In this document: piece after piece, positions 10,821-22,672 of the stretch | Layout of the letters: each line of letters starts with the position of its first letter | Position numbering within the stretch: the first letter of the stretch is position 1 | Assembly: GCA_958295665.1 (NCBI GenBank) | Contig: OY282558.1 | Coordinates: 463,772,495 to 463,836,494 of the forward strand | From: Tipula vernalis | Lineage: Eukaryota > Arthropoda > Insecta > Diptera > Tipulidae | Reading direction: 5' to 3' | DNA length: 64,000 nt | Notes under the pieces: model-generated | Told to the model about the DNA's origin: nothing | What the model saw: only the letters and a program-made list of their open reading frames with translations | The model's database searches: none | Translations under genes and position numbers: made by a program

Positions 10821-11477
10821 GAGCAACATAAAATGTTTATTAGTAATTGATATCAAAGTAGATCAAATAATATTGGACTAGTTAAAAACGATTTTGAGCA
10901 ACTTTTAGCCTGTAATTCATGAATTTGAGTAACATTTAATATCAACGAATATATTCGAATTGACTTAAGTTTGCGTTCTTGCGGAAGTTGCTACTTAGAA
11001 GGAAAAACGTACATGCTTTGGTAACTTTGAGCAACTTGTAGTATTCATTTATGATAAGAGTTTGATTAGAGATTTGGGAAGTAGCCCAATTATATAAAGT
11101 TGCTCACTTATTAATTAATTAATTTTACAACGTTCCAAATGTAATTTCGGCGATCGATATCTTATACAAGAAGTATCGACTTTCCGGATAATCATTTTGA
11201 GCAACATACCTAGTTCTTGCGAGAAACATTTCTGAACATTTTATATTTATATTTATAATTAAGTAACAGACATTTACTATACATTCCAACAACTATACAA
11301 CAATTTTTTTTTATATTTGGTTAAAAAATATGCGATGTCGTTAACAGACATACGATCAGAGGTCTCGTGCGGCATATATAGTTGGCTAAGCTCAGGGTTG
11401 GCGTGGGGATTTCCAGACATGACCGTATGCTTGAATAACTGCATTGGTACAAGTTAAAAAATAACAAAGGGAGCAAC
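10821..11477. other. Cluster of GAGCAAC heptamers
   Basis: GAGCAAC occurs at 10821, 10896, 11029, 11199 and 11471, its complement GTTGCTC at 11100, and the near match GAGTAAC at 10928. Several share the longer form TTTTGAGCAAC or TTTGAGCAAC. A given heptamer is expected well under once in 650 bp on both strands. In the second flank copy all but the last are kept; there the last reads GAACAAC. This may be a set of binding sites or the eroded remains of an old tandem repeat. Confidence 0.45.
11349..11429. ncRNA. Stem-loop with conserved loop, element A copy 1 (candidate structured RNA)
   Basis: Outer arms CATACGATCA (11349-11358) and TGACCGTATG (11420-11429) pair at nine of ten positions. An inner GTCT (11362-11365) pairs with AGAC (11415-11418). 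The loop contains GCGG, TTG, GCTAAGCT, CAGGGT and CGTGGGG in that order. The same order of loop motifs occurs in element B (60635-60714), whose arms are different in sequence yet pair perfectly. Homologous loop with re-paired stems is the pattern expected of a structured RNA or DNA hairpin, but two divergent examples are few. Strand and function are unknown. Confidence 0.4.
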
Positions 11478-11706
11478 ATTCCCGTTGCCTTGTTTACAGG
11501 AGTTTAAAAACTAAAAAAAACTAAAATTGAGAGACCTCAACACGAAAGCCCCCTCCCCAACAACCCATCTTGATCCCCCAAGTACCTACTCACTCATCAA
11601 TCGCACGAACATTCAAATCCGGGAAAAAATATGATGCCAAAGAAGAAAAGCAAAACACCCAAAAGAAACACAATATAAAAGAAAAAAAATTATAATACTG
11701 AAAAAA

Positions 11707-12992
11707 TAAAAGAATTTAAACTTGCAGGGCATTCACTATCAGTTATATAATTGAGAACCGGGTTTAGATTATTGCTGGATGGTGAATGACATAAAACATT
11801 AGGCAAGACAGAGAAAGGAGCGTCCACTCTCGAGCATTTAAAATAGGAAGACACTACAAAGAAGGTTTCGGGCCCATCTGACTCCTCCATCCCTGCGAAG
11901 ATACTTGGCGGAGCTCTGCATCTGTATTGCTGGCTGCATCCAATCGCTGCATTCTGGGTAGATCGTAATGCGGTGGCCCTTGGTTCCCAGTCCTCCATTG
12001 ACCACTCGACCGGTTTCCCGCACATCGACGACAGTCAGCAGAAATGGTATCTCTTAGACCGCATACATAGCAGAAATATCCTGTGACCGGAATTGGACAA
12101 TTCTGAAAGCGACGACCAATGTCGGAGCAATTGTAACAGACAATCAAATTGTCAGCATTGTGATTAGAGTTCTGGATAGGGGCTGCCTTACCGGTACGAC
12201 CTGAATTTACCCTTTGACTTCTCACTGGGCCTTGAAATGCAGCTAACGACGTTTCAGCAGGCATGCTTGATAACGCTGGTCATCACCGTAATCTGCTGCC
12301 AGCTCGCTAACTACTCTTCTATTATGCGGAAAAGGGTCTTGCTGAAAACGAAGTCGACGAAGTGTGTCTTCCCAAGCGGTACAACTTTTAATGAGTTTGT
12401 TGATTGAAGAGAAGCGACGATCGGTCAGATAGTACTGTAAGGTAGGTTTCATATTGGAAAGCAACAGTTGAATAAATTCCTCATCTGAATACGGAGTATG
12501 GCACTGCTAAGTCAACCCCCACATGTGATGATAAAAATCAATAAAAGTTTCATTCGCCTATTGCTTTCGAGCCTCAATAGATCTGCGAATCTCGAAAGAA
12601 GTACGTCGGTCATGGAATCGTTCGATAAGGTCTCTTTTTAACTCGGTCCAACCCGCCAAAGGATGATGCCGACGGTAAATTCAGTACCAGTGGAGGGCGA
12701 CATCTCGCAATACGGTGCTTATCTCCATCATTAATGCTTATGGAGACAATTGCATTGATGCCGACACAGTTTCCAACTGAAAAATAAACATGTCCACAGT
12801 GATACCAGATGAAGAACCATTGAATTGAATACCACTACGAGCTAAGGAACGATTACCAGAACTACCGGGAGCAAGAACGAACGAGGGATGTGGCTCTACC
12901 GGCAGAGGATGTTGAACAGCAAAGGTTGGTTTATAAGAAACAGTACTGGGCGGGGCCGTAGGTGGTGAAAATGTAGGAGTAGAAGTTCGAGG
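11707..12992 (-). pseudogene. Decayed Ty3/gypsy-like gag fragment
   Basis: Read on the minus strand from about 12990 down, a P/S/T-rich start leads to GIQFNGSSSG and ITVDMFIFQLE. Then, in other frames, come VLRDVALHWY, WTELKRDLIERFHDRR, EEFIQLLLSNMKPTLQYYLTDRRF, and a basic region with two zinc-knuckle-like motifs. This order is that of a Ty3/gypsy-type Gag (capsid, then nucleocapsid). There are stops and frameshifts, including after QLSP, within ALHWY and after ARKQ, so no product is made. No LTR, protease or reverse transcriptase is seen. It abuts flank DNA at 11706 and satellite at 12993. The family assignment is inference from motif order. Confidence 0.7.
12031..12138 (-). other. Two zinc knuckles with lost histidines
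   Basis: Within the minus-strand open frame ending at 11854 (start 12264), residues C43, C46 and C56 and residues C65, C68 and C78 keep CCHC spacing (CX2CX4HX4C). The position that should be histidine is R51 in the first and T73 in the second. Both zinc sites should be non-functional. This fits a Gag relic no longer under selection. Confidence 0.65.
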
Positions 12993-13075
12993 GATTACTA
13001 TAAGATTACTAACCGATCAAGCGAAAAAAATTTATTAATATGTTTTTAATAAGATTTAAATAAGGATATAATAGG

Positions 13076-13869
13076 CTATCGATTTCTAAAAGTAATATGG
13101 TATCTGTTTCACCGTCTCCGTCACAGAGGGCAACAAACTCAAAAAATATTTTGAAAATCCAAAAAAATTTGAGAGATAAAAAATTCTCTTGCCTGATATA
13201 CTTGAAACAAAAATCTGTAATTTCTCTATGTAATAGCTACATTCATCGAGAGTTATTAACAGTTTACCGCTTGTAAATATTTCATCTAGTTCCAAAGATA
13301 TGGTGAATTTTCCGAGAAGACCAGTTTTGGGACTTTGTTTAGTTTTTTTGGCCGTAGTGTATCAACATCACCTCGGTTGATAACGTGTCCCAAAAAAACG
13401 GTGTAAGATAGCGAGCTAAACTAAACTATTTTTACCTGGCTAATGATTATAGAAACGCGTGGCAACAGGTGTTTTACAATATTCAGCCCATTGGCGATTT
13501 TACCTTTTTCGCTTCTCGTTCCTATATGAAAAACCTCAGACCAACGACCAAAAATGTTTATATTACCGAAAAATAACTTTGTCGTCAAAACTTCGCTTCC
13601 TTCAGAGTACACCAAATTTCGATGATCGAACAGGCTGCATGGGTAAATTTGTGTAGGTATGTTACTTGAATGGTGGTGTTTAGTGGTGCTAAATGTCCCG
13701 AATCTGAATATGTTATTAGATTTTCATAATTAGGATTAATAAATTTTTTATAGCATGTGACGCGGTTTCGTCCGAGTTCGTCCTATGGATTACTATAAGA
13801 TTACTAACCGATCAAGCGAAAAAAATTTATTGAAAAGTTTTAATGGTTTTACACTCAGAACATAATAGG
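13076..13869. repeat. 796-bp type deletion monomer, copy 2 (794 bp)
   Basis: The same about 95-bp deletion as 6240-7035, plus loss of two bases in the first hairpin (atctgtttcacc instead of atctgtgtttcacc). It is the first complete monomer after the gag relic. Confidence 0.88.
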
Positions 13870-16800
13870 CTATCGGTTTCTAAAAGTAATATGGTATCTG
13901 TGTTTCACCGTTTCCACCACAGAGGGCAACAAACTCAAAAATATTTTAAAAATCCAAAATTGGACAGATAAAAAATTCTTTTGCCTGATATAATTGAAAG
14001 AAAAATTTGTAATTGTCGTATGTAATAGATACATTCATCGAGAGTTATTAACAGTTTACCGCTTGTAAATATTCCATCTAACTCCAAAGATATGGTGAAT
14101 TTTCCGAGAAGGCCAGTTTTGGGACTTTGTTTAGTTTTTTTGGCCGTAGTGTATTAACATCGCCTCCGTTGATCACGTGTCCCAAGAAAACGGTATAAGA
14201 TAGCGAGCTAAACTAAACTATTTTGACCTGGGTAATGATTATAGAAACGCGTGGCAACAGGTGTTTTACAATATTCAGCCCATTGGCGATGTTACCTTTT
14301 TCGCTTCTCGTTCCTATATGAAAAACCTCAGACCAACGACCAAAAATGTTTATATTACCGAAAAATAACTTTTTTGTAATATGTGTCGATTTGTATCAAC
14401 ATCGTAATGTTTTATACTGATTGTTAAGTTAATCGATACATAAATAAAGATTTTAGCATGTTAGTGGTCGTCAAAACTTCGCTTCCTTCAGAGTACACCA
14501 AATTTCGATGAAAACAGGCTGCATGGGTTAATTTGTGTAGCTATGTTACTCGAATGGTGGTGTTTAGTGGTGCTAAATGTCCCGAATCTGAATATGTAAT
14601 TAGATTTTCATAATTATGATTAATAAATTTTTTATAGCATGTGACGCGGTTTCGTCCGAGTTCGTCCTATGGATTACTATAAGATTACTAACCGATCAAG
14701 CGAAAAAATTTTATTGAAAAGTTTTTAATAGTTTTTCACTTAGAACATAATAGGCTATCGGTTTCTAGAAGTAATATGGTATCTGTGTTTGACCGTTTCC
14801 GCCACAGAGGGAAACAAACTCAAAAAATATTTTTAAAATCCAAAAAAATTGGACAGATAAAAAATTCTCTTGCCTGATATATTTCAAAGAAAAATCTTTT
14901 ATTTCCGTATGTAATAGCTACATTCATCGTGAGTTATCAACATTTTACCGATTGTAAATATTCTATTTAGTTCCAAAGATATGGTGAATCTGCCGAGAAG
15001 ACCAGTTTTGGGACTTTGTTTAGTTTTTTTTGCCGTAGTGTATTAACATCGCCTCCGTTGATAACGTGTCCCAAGAAAACGGTGTAAGATAGCGAGCTAA
15101 ACTAAACTATTTTTACCTGGGTAATGATTATAGAAACGCGTGGCAACAGGTGTTTTACAATACTCAGCCCATTGGCGATTTTACCTTTTCGCTTCTCGTT
15201 CCTATATGGAAAACCTCAGACCAACGACCAAAAATGTTTATGATATCTAAATATAACTATTTTGTTATATATGTCGATTTGTATGAACATCGTTATGTTT
15301 TATACCGATTGTTAAGTTAATCGATACATAAATAAAGATTTTAGCATGTTAGTGGTCGTCAAAACTTCGCTTCCTTCAGAGTACACCAAATTTCGATGAA
15401 CGAACAGGCTGCATGGGTAAATTTGTGTAGCTATGTTACTCGAATGGTGGTGTTTAGTGGTGCTAAATGTCCTAAATCTGAATATGTTAGATTTTCATAA
15501 TTAGGATTAATAAATTTTTTATAGCATGTGACGCGGTTTCGTCCGAGTTCGTCCTATGGATTACTATAAGATTAATAACCGATCAAGCGAAAAAAATTTA
15601 TTAAAAAGTTTGTAATAGTTTTTCATTTAGAACATAATAGGCTATCGGTTTCTAGAAGTAATATGGTATCTGTGTTTGACCGTTTCCGCCACAGAGGGCA
15701 ACAAACTCAAAAAATATTTTGAAAATCCACAAAAATTGGACAGATCAAAAATTCTCTTGCCTGATATACTTGAAACAAACATCTGTAATTTCTCTATGTA
15801 ATAGCTACATTCATCGAGAGTTATTAACAGTTTACCGCTTGTAAATATTACATCTAGTTCCAAAGATATGGTGAATTTTCCGAGAAGACCAGTTTTGGGA
15901 CTTTGTTTAGTTTTTTTGGCCGTAGTGTATTAACATCGCCTCGGTTGATAACGTGTCCCAAGAAAACGGTGTAAGATAGCGAGCTAAACTAAACTATTTT
16001 TACCTGGGTAATGATTATAGAAACGCGTGGCATCAGGTGTTTTACAATATTCAGCCCATTGGCGATTTTACCTTTTTGGCTTCTCGTTCCTATACGGAAA
16101 ACCTCAGACCAACGACCAAAAATGTTTATATTACCGAAATATAACTTTTTTGTAATATGTGTTGATTTGTATCAACATCGTTATATTTTATTCCGATTGT
16201 TAAGTTAATCGATACATAAATAAAGATTTTAGCATGTTAGTGGTCGTCAAAACTTCGCTTCCTTCAGAGTACACCAAATTTCGATGAACGAACAGGCTGC
16301 ATGGGTAAATTTGTGTAGCTATGTTACTCGAATGGTGGTGTTTAGTGGTGCTAAATGTCCTGAATCTGAATATGTAATTAGATTTTCGTAATTATGATTA
16401 ATAAATTTTTTATAGCATGTGACGCGGTTTCGTCCGAGTTCGTCCTATGGATTACTATAAGATTAATAACCGATCAAGCGAAAAAATTTTATTAAAAAGT
16501 TTGTAATAGTTTTTCATTTAGAACATAATAGGCTATCGGTTTCTAAAAGTAATATGGTATCTGTGTTTGACCGTTTCCGCCACAGAGGGTAACAAACTCA
16601 AAAAATATTTTGAAAATCCACAAAAATAGGACAGATCAAAAATTCTCTTGCCTGATATACTTGAAACAAACATCTGTAATTTCTCTATGTAATAGCTACA
16701 TTCATCGAGAGTTATTAACAGTTTACCGCTTGTAAATATTACATCTAGTTCCAAAGATATGGTGAATTTTCCGAGAAGACCAGTTTTGGGACTTTGTTTA

Positions 16801-19205
16801 GTTTTTTTGGCCGTAGTGTATTAACATCGCCTCGGTTGATAACGTGTCCCAAGAAAACGGTGTAAGATAGCGAGCTAAACTAAACTATTTTTACCTGGGT
16901 AATGATTATAGAAACGCGTGGCAACAGGTGTTTTACAATATTCAGCCCATTGGCGATTTTACCTTTTTGGCTTCTCGTTCCTATACGGAAAACCTCAGAC
17001 CAACGACCAAAAATGTTTATGATATCTAAATATAACTATTTTGTTATATGTGTTGATTTGTATCAACATCGTTATGTTTTATACCGATTGTTAAGTTAAT
17101 CGATACATAAATAAAGATTTTAGCATGTTAGTGGTCGTCAAAACTTCGCTTCCTTCAGAGTACACCAAATTTCGATGAACGAACAGGCTGCATGGGTAAA
17201 TTTGTGTAGCTATGTTACTCGAATGGTGGTGTTTAGTGGTGCTAAATGTCCTGAATCTGAATATGTAATTAGATTTTCATAATTATGATTAATAAATTTT
17301 TTATAGCATGTGACGCGGTTTCGTCCGAGTTCGTCCTATGGATTACTATAAGATTAATAACCGATCAAGCGAAAAAAATTTATTAAAAAGTTTGTAATAG
17401 TTTTTCATTTAGAACATAATAGGCTATCGGTTTCTAGAAGTAATATGGTATCTGTGTTTGACCGTTTCCGCCACAGAGGGCAACAAACTCAAAAAATATT
17501 TTGAAAATCCACAAAAATTGGACAGATCAAAAATTATCTTGCCTGATATACTTGAAACAAACATCTGTAATTTCTTTATGTAATAGCTACATTCATCGAG
17601 AGTTATTAACAGTTTACCGCTTGTAAATATTTCATCTAGTTCCAAAGATATGGTGAATTTTCCGAGAAGACCAGTTTTGGGACTTTGTTTAGTTTTTTTG
17701 GCCGTAGTGTATTAACATCGCCTCGGTTGATAACGTGTCCCAAGAAAACGGTGTAAGATAGCGAGCTAAACTAAACTATTTTTACCTGGGTAATGATTAT
17801 AGAAACGCGTGGCAACAGGTGTTTTACAATATTCAGCCCATTGGCGATTTTACCTTTTTGGCTTCTCGTTCCTATACGGAAAACCTCAGACCAACGACCA
17901 AAAATGTTTATGATATCTAAATATAACTATTTTGTTATATGTATTGATTTGTATCAACATCGTTATGTTTTATACCGATTGTTAAGTTAATCGATACATA
18001 AATAAAGATTTTAGCATGTTAGTGGTCGTCAAAACTTCGCTTCCTTCAGAGTACACCAAATGTCGATGAACGAACAGGCTGCATGGGTAAATTTGTGTAG
18101 CTATGTTACTCGAATGGTGGTGTTTAGTGGTGCTAAATGTCCTGAATCTGAATATGTAATTAGATTTTCATAATTATGATTAATAAATTTTTTATAGCAT
18201 GTGACGCGGTTTCGTCCGAGTTCGTCCTATGGATTACTATAAGATTAATAACCGATCAAGCGAAAAATTTTTATTAAAAAGTTTGTAATAGTTTTTCATT
18301 TAGAACATAATAGGCTATCGGTTTCTAGAAGTAATATGGTATCTGTGTTTGACCGTTTCCGCCACAGAGGGCAACAAACTCAAAAAATATTTTGAAAATC
18401 CACAAAAATTGGAAAGATCAAAAATTCTCTTGCCTGATATACTTAAAACAAACATCTGTAATTTCTCTATGTAATAGCTACATTCATCGAGAGTTATTAA
18501 CAGTTTATCGCTTGTAAATATTTCATCTAGTTCCAAAGATATGGTGAATTTTCCGAGAAGACCAGTTTTGGGACTTTGTTTAGTTTTTTTGGCCGTAGTG
18601 TATTAACATCGCCTCGGTTGATAACGTGTCCCAAGAAAACGGTGTAAGATAGCGAGCTAAACTAAACTATTTTTACCTGGGTAATGATTATTGAAACGCG
18701 TGGCAACAGGTGTTTTACAATATTCAGCCCATTGGCGGTTTTACCTTTTTGGCTTCTCGTTCCCATACGGAAAACCTCAGACCAACGACCAAAAATGTTT
18801 ATGATATCTAAATATAACTATTTTGTTATATGTGTTGATTTGTATCAACATCGTTATGTTTTATACCGATTGTTAAGTTAATCGATACATAAATAAAGAT
18901 TTTAGCATGTTAGTGGTCGTCAAAACTTCGCTTCCTTCAGAGTACACCAAATGTCGATGAACGAACAGGCTCCATGGGTAAATTTGTGTAGCTATGTTAC
19001 TCGAATGGTGGTGTTTAGTGGTGCTAAATGTCCCGAATCTGAATATGTAATTAGATTTTCATAATTATGATTAATAAATTTTTTATAGCATGTGACGCGG
19101 TTTCGTCCGAGTTCGTCCTATGGATTACTATAAGATTAATAACCGATCAAGCGAAAAAATTTTATTAAAAAGTTTTTAATAATTTTTTACTTAGAACATA
19201 ATAGG

Positions 19206-22200
19206 CTATCGGTTTCTAGAAGTAATATGGTATCTGTGTTTGACCGTTTCCGCCACAGAGGGCAACAAACTCAAAAAATATTTTGAAAATCCAAAAAAAT
19301 TGGAGAGATACAAAATTCTCTTGCCTGATATACTTGAAACAAAAATCTGTAATTGTCGTATGTAATAGCTACATTCATCGTGAGTTATTAACAGTTTACC
19401 GCTTGAATATATTCCATTTAGTTTCAAAGATATGGTGAATCTGCCGAGAAGACCAGTTTTGGGACTTTGTTTAGTTTTTTGGCCGTAGTGTATTAACATC
19501 GCCTCGGTTGATAACGTGTCCCAAGAAAACAGTGTAAGATAAGCGAGCTAAACTAAACTATTTTTACCTGGGTAATGATTATAGAAACGCGTGGCAACAG
19601 GTGTTTTACAATATTTAGCCCATTGGCGATTTTACCTTTTTCGCTTCTCGTACCTATATGGAAAACCTCAGACCAACGACCAAAAATCTTTATGATATCT
19701 AAATATAACTATTTTGTTATATGTGTTGATTTGTATCAACATCGTTATGTTTTATACCGATTGTTAAGTTAAACGATATATACATAAATAAAGATTTTAG
19801 CATGTTAGTGGTCGTCAAAACTTCGCTTCTTTCAGAGTACACCAAATTTCGATGAACGAACAGGCTGCATGGGTAAATTTGTGTAGCTATGTTACTCGAA
19901 TGGTGGTGTTTAGTGGTGCTAAATGTCCCGAATCTGAATATGTAATTAGATTTTCATAATTATGATTAATACATTTTTTATAGCATGTGACGCGGTTTCG
20001 GCTGAGTTCGTCCTATGGATTACTATAAGATTACTAACCGATCAAGCGAAAAAAATTTATTAATATGTTTTTAATAAGATTTAAATAAGGATATAATAGG
20101 CTATCGATTTCTAAAAGTAATATGGTATCTGTGTTTCACCGTCTCCGTCACAGAGGGCAACAAACTCAAAAAATATTTTGAAAATCCAAAAAAATTTGAG
20201 AGATAAAAAATTCTCTTGCCTGATATACTTGAAACAAAAATCTGTAATTTCTCTATGTAATAGCTACATTCATCGAGAGTTATTAACAGTTTACCGCTTG
20301 TAAATATTTCATCTAGTTCCAAAGATATGGTGAATTTTCCGAGAAGACCAGTTTTGGGACTTTGTTTAGTTTTTTTGGCCGTAGTGTATTAACATCACCT
20401 CGGTTGATAACGTGTCCCAAAAAAACGGTGTAAGATAGCGAGCTAAACTAAACTATTTTTACCTGGCTAATGATTATAGAAACGCGTGGCAACAGGTGTT
20501 TTACAATATTCACCCCATTGGCGATTTTACCTTTTTCGCTTCTCGTTCCTATATGAAAAACCTCAGACCAACGACCAAAAATGTTTATATTACCGAAAAA
20601 TAACTTTGTCGTCAAAACTTCGCTTCCTTCAGAGTACACCAAATTTCGATGATCGAACAGGCTGCATGGGTAAATTTGTGTAGGTATGTTACTTGAATGG
20701 TGGTGTTTAGTGGTGCTAAATGTCCCGAATCTGAATATGTTATTAGATTTTCATAATTATGATTAATAAATTTTTTATAGCATGTGACGCGGTTTCGTCC
20801 GAGTTCGTCCTATGGATTACTATAAGATTACTAACCGATCAAGCGAAAAAAATTTATTGAAAAGTTTTAATGGTTTTACACTCAGAACATAATAGGCTAT
20901 CGGTTTCTAAAAGTAATATGGTATCTGTGTTTCACCGTTTCCACCACAGAGGGCAACAAACTCAAAAATATTTTAAAAATCCAAAATTGGACAGATAAAA
21001 AATTCTTTTGCCTGATATAATTGAAAGAAAAATTTGTAATTGTCGTATGTAATAGATACATTTATCGAGAGTTATTAACAGTTTACCGCTTGTAAATATT
21101 CCATCTAACTCCAAAGATATGGTGAATTTTCCGAGAAGGCCAGTTTTGGGACTTTGTTTAGTTTTTTTGGCCGTAGTGTATTAACATCGCCTCCGTTGAT
21201 CACGTGTCCCAAGAAAACGGTATAAGATAGCGCGCTAAACTAAACTATTTTGACCTGGGTAATGATTATAGAAACGCGTGGCAACAGGTGTTTTACAATA
21301 TTCAGCCCATTGGCGATGTTACCTTTTTCGCTTCTCGTTCCTATATGAAAAACCTCAGACCAACGACCAAAAATGTTTATATTACCGAAAAATAACTTTT
21401 TTGTAATATGTGTCGATTTGTATCAACATCGTAATGTTTTATACTGATTGTTAAGTTAATCGATACATAAATAAAGATTTTAGCATGTTAGTGGTCGTCA
21501 AAACTTCGCTTCCTTCAGAGTACACCAAATTTCGATGAAAACAGGCTGCATGGGTTAATTTGTGTAGCTATGTTACTCGAATGGTGGTGTTTAGTGGTGC
21601 TAAATGTCCCGAATCTGAATATGTAATTAGATTTTCATAATTATGATTAATAAATTTTTTATAGCATGTGACGCGGTTTCGTCCGAGTTCGTCCTATGGA
21701 TTACTATAAGATTACTAACCGATCAAGCGAAAAAATTTTATTGAAAAGTTTTTAATAGTTTTTCACTTAGAACATAATAGGCTATCGGTTTCTAGAAGTA
21801 ATATGGTATCTGTGTTTGACCGTTTCCGCCACAGAGGGAAACAAACTCAAAAAATATTTTTAAAATCCAAAAAAATTGGACAGATAAAAAATTCTCTTGC
21901 CTGATATATTTTAAAGAAAAATCTTTTATTTCCGTATGTAATAGCTACATTTATCGTGAGTTATCAACAGTTTACCGATTGTAAATATTCCATTTAGTTC
22001 CAAAGATATGGTGAATCTGCCGAGAAGACCAGTTTTGGGACTTTGTTTAGTTTTTTTGGCCGTAGTGTATTAACATCGCCTCGGTTGATAACGTGTCCCA
22101 AGAAAACGGTGTAAGATAGCGAGCTAAACTAAACTATTTTTACCTGGGTAATGATTATAGAAACGCGTGGCACCAGGTGTTTTACAATATTCAGCCCATT

Positions 22201-22672
22201 GGCGATTTTACCTTTTTGGCTTCTCGTTCCCATACGGAAAACCTCAGACCAACGACCAAAAATGTTTATGATATCTAAATATAACTATTTTGTTATATGT
22301 GTTGATTTGTGTCAACATCGTTATGTTTTATACCGATTGTTAAGTTAATCGATACATAAATAAAGATTTTAGCATGTTAGTGGTCGTCAAAACTTCGCTT
22401 CCTTCAGAGTACACCAAATGTCGATGAACGAACAGGCTCCATGGGTAAATTTGTGTAGCTATGTTACTCGAATGGTGGTGTTTAGTGGTGCTAAATGTCC
22501 CGAATCTGAATATGTAATTAGATTTTCATAATTATGATTAATAAATTTTTTATAGCATGTGACGCGGTTTCGTCCGAGTTCGTCCTATGGATTACTATAA
22601 GATTAATAACCGATCAAGCGAAAAAATTTTATTAAAAAGTTTTTAATAATTTTTTACTTAGAACATAATAGG
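19206..22672. repeat. Higher-order repeat, 5 monomers (3467 bp), copy 1
   Basis: Five monomers (19206, 20101, 20897, 21782 and the 891-bp-phase remainder up to 22672, counting the 894-, 796- and 885-type units) are followed at once by the same series from 22673. The spacing is 3467 bp. Differences seen are few, such as ttaaacgatatatac here against ttaatcgatatatac in copy 2. Counting strictly by listed starts the block holds four complete units; the repeat period is what is certain. Confidence 0.85.
20101..20896. repeat. 796-bp deletion monomer, copy 3
   Basis: The deletion joins ataacttt to gtcgtcaaaac. It shares caccccattggc with the later copies, where copies 1 and 2 have cagcccattggc, so copies 3-6 form one subgroup. 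Confidence 0.88.

Larger units (their letters stand above)
9363..11706. repeat. Flank segment, duplicate copy 1
   Basis: Non-satellite DNA nearly identical, by eye, to 57690-60022. Differences are scattered substitutions, a 4-bp indel (ctatacatatata against ctatatata near 9800) and more change in the last 300 bp. Homology stops after actgaaaaa, at about 11706 here and 60022 there. The segment is AT-rich and holds palindromic aattttcccggg-type motifs, a possible exon with splice sites, a cluster of GAGCAAC heptamers and a stem-loop with a conserved loop, listed separately. No intact gene is seen. Confidence 0.95.

Noticed and set aside
11690..12025. 111- and 61-codon frames within the gag relic
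   Set aside because: They lie in other frames over the zinc-knuckle region and are shadows or frameshifted pieces of the dead gag.
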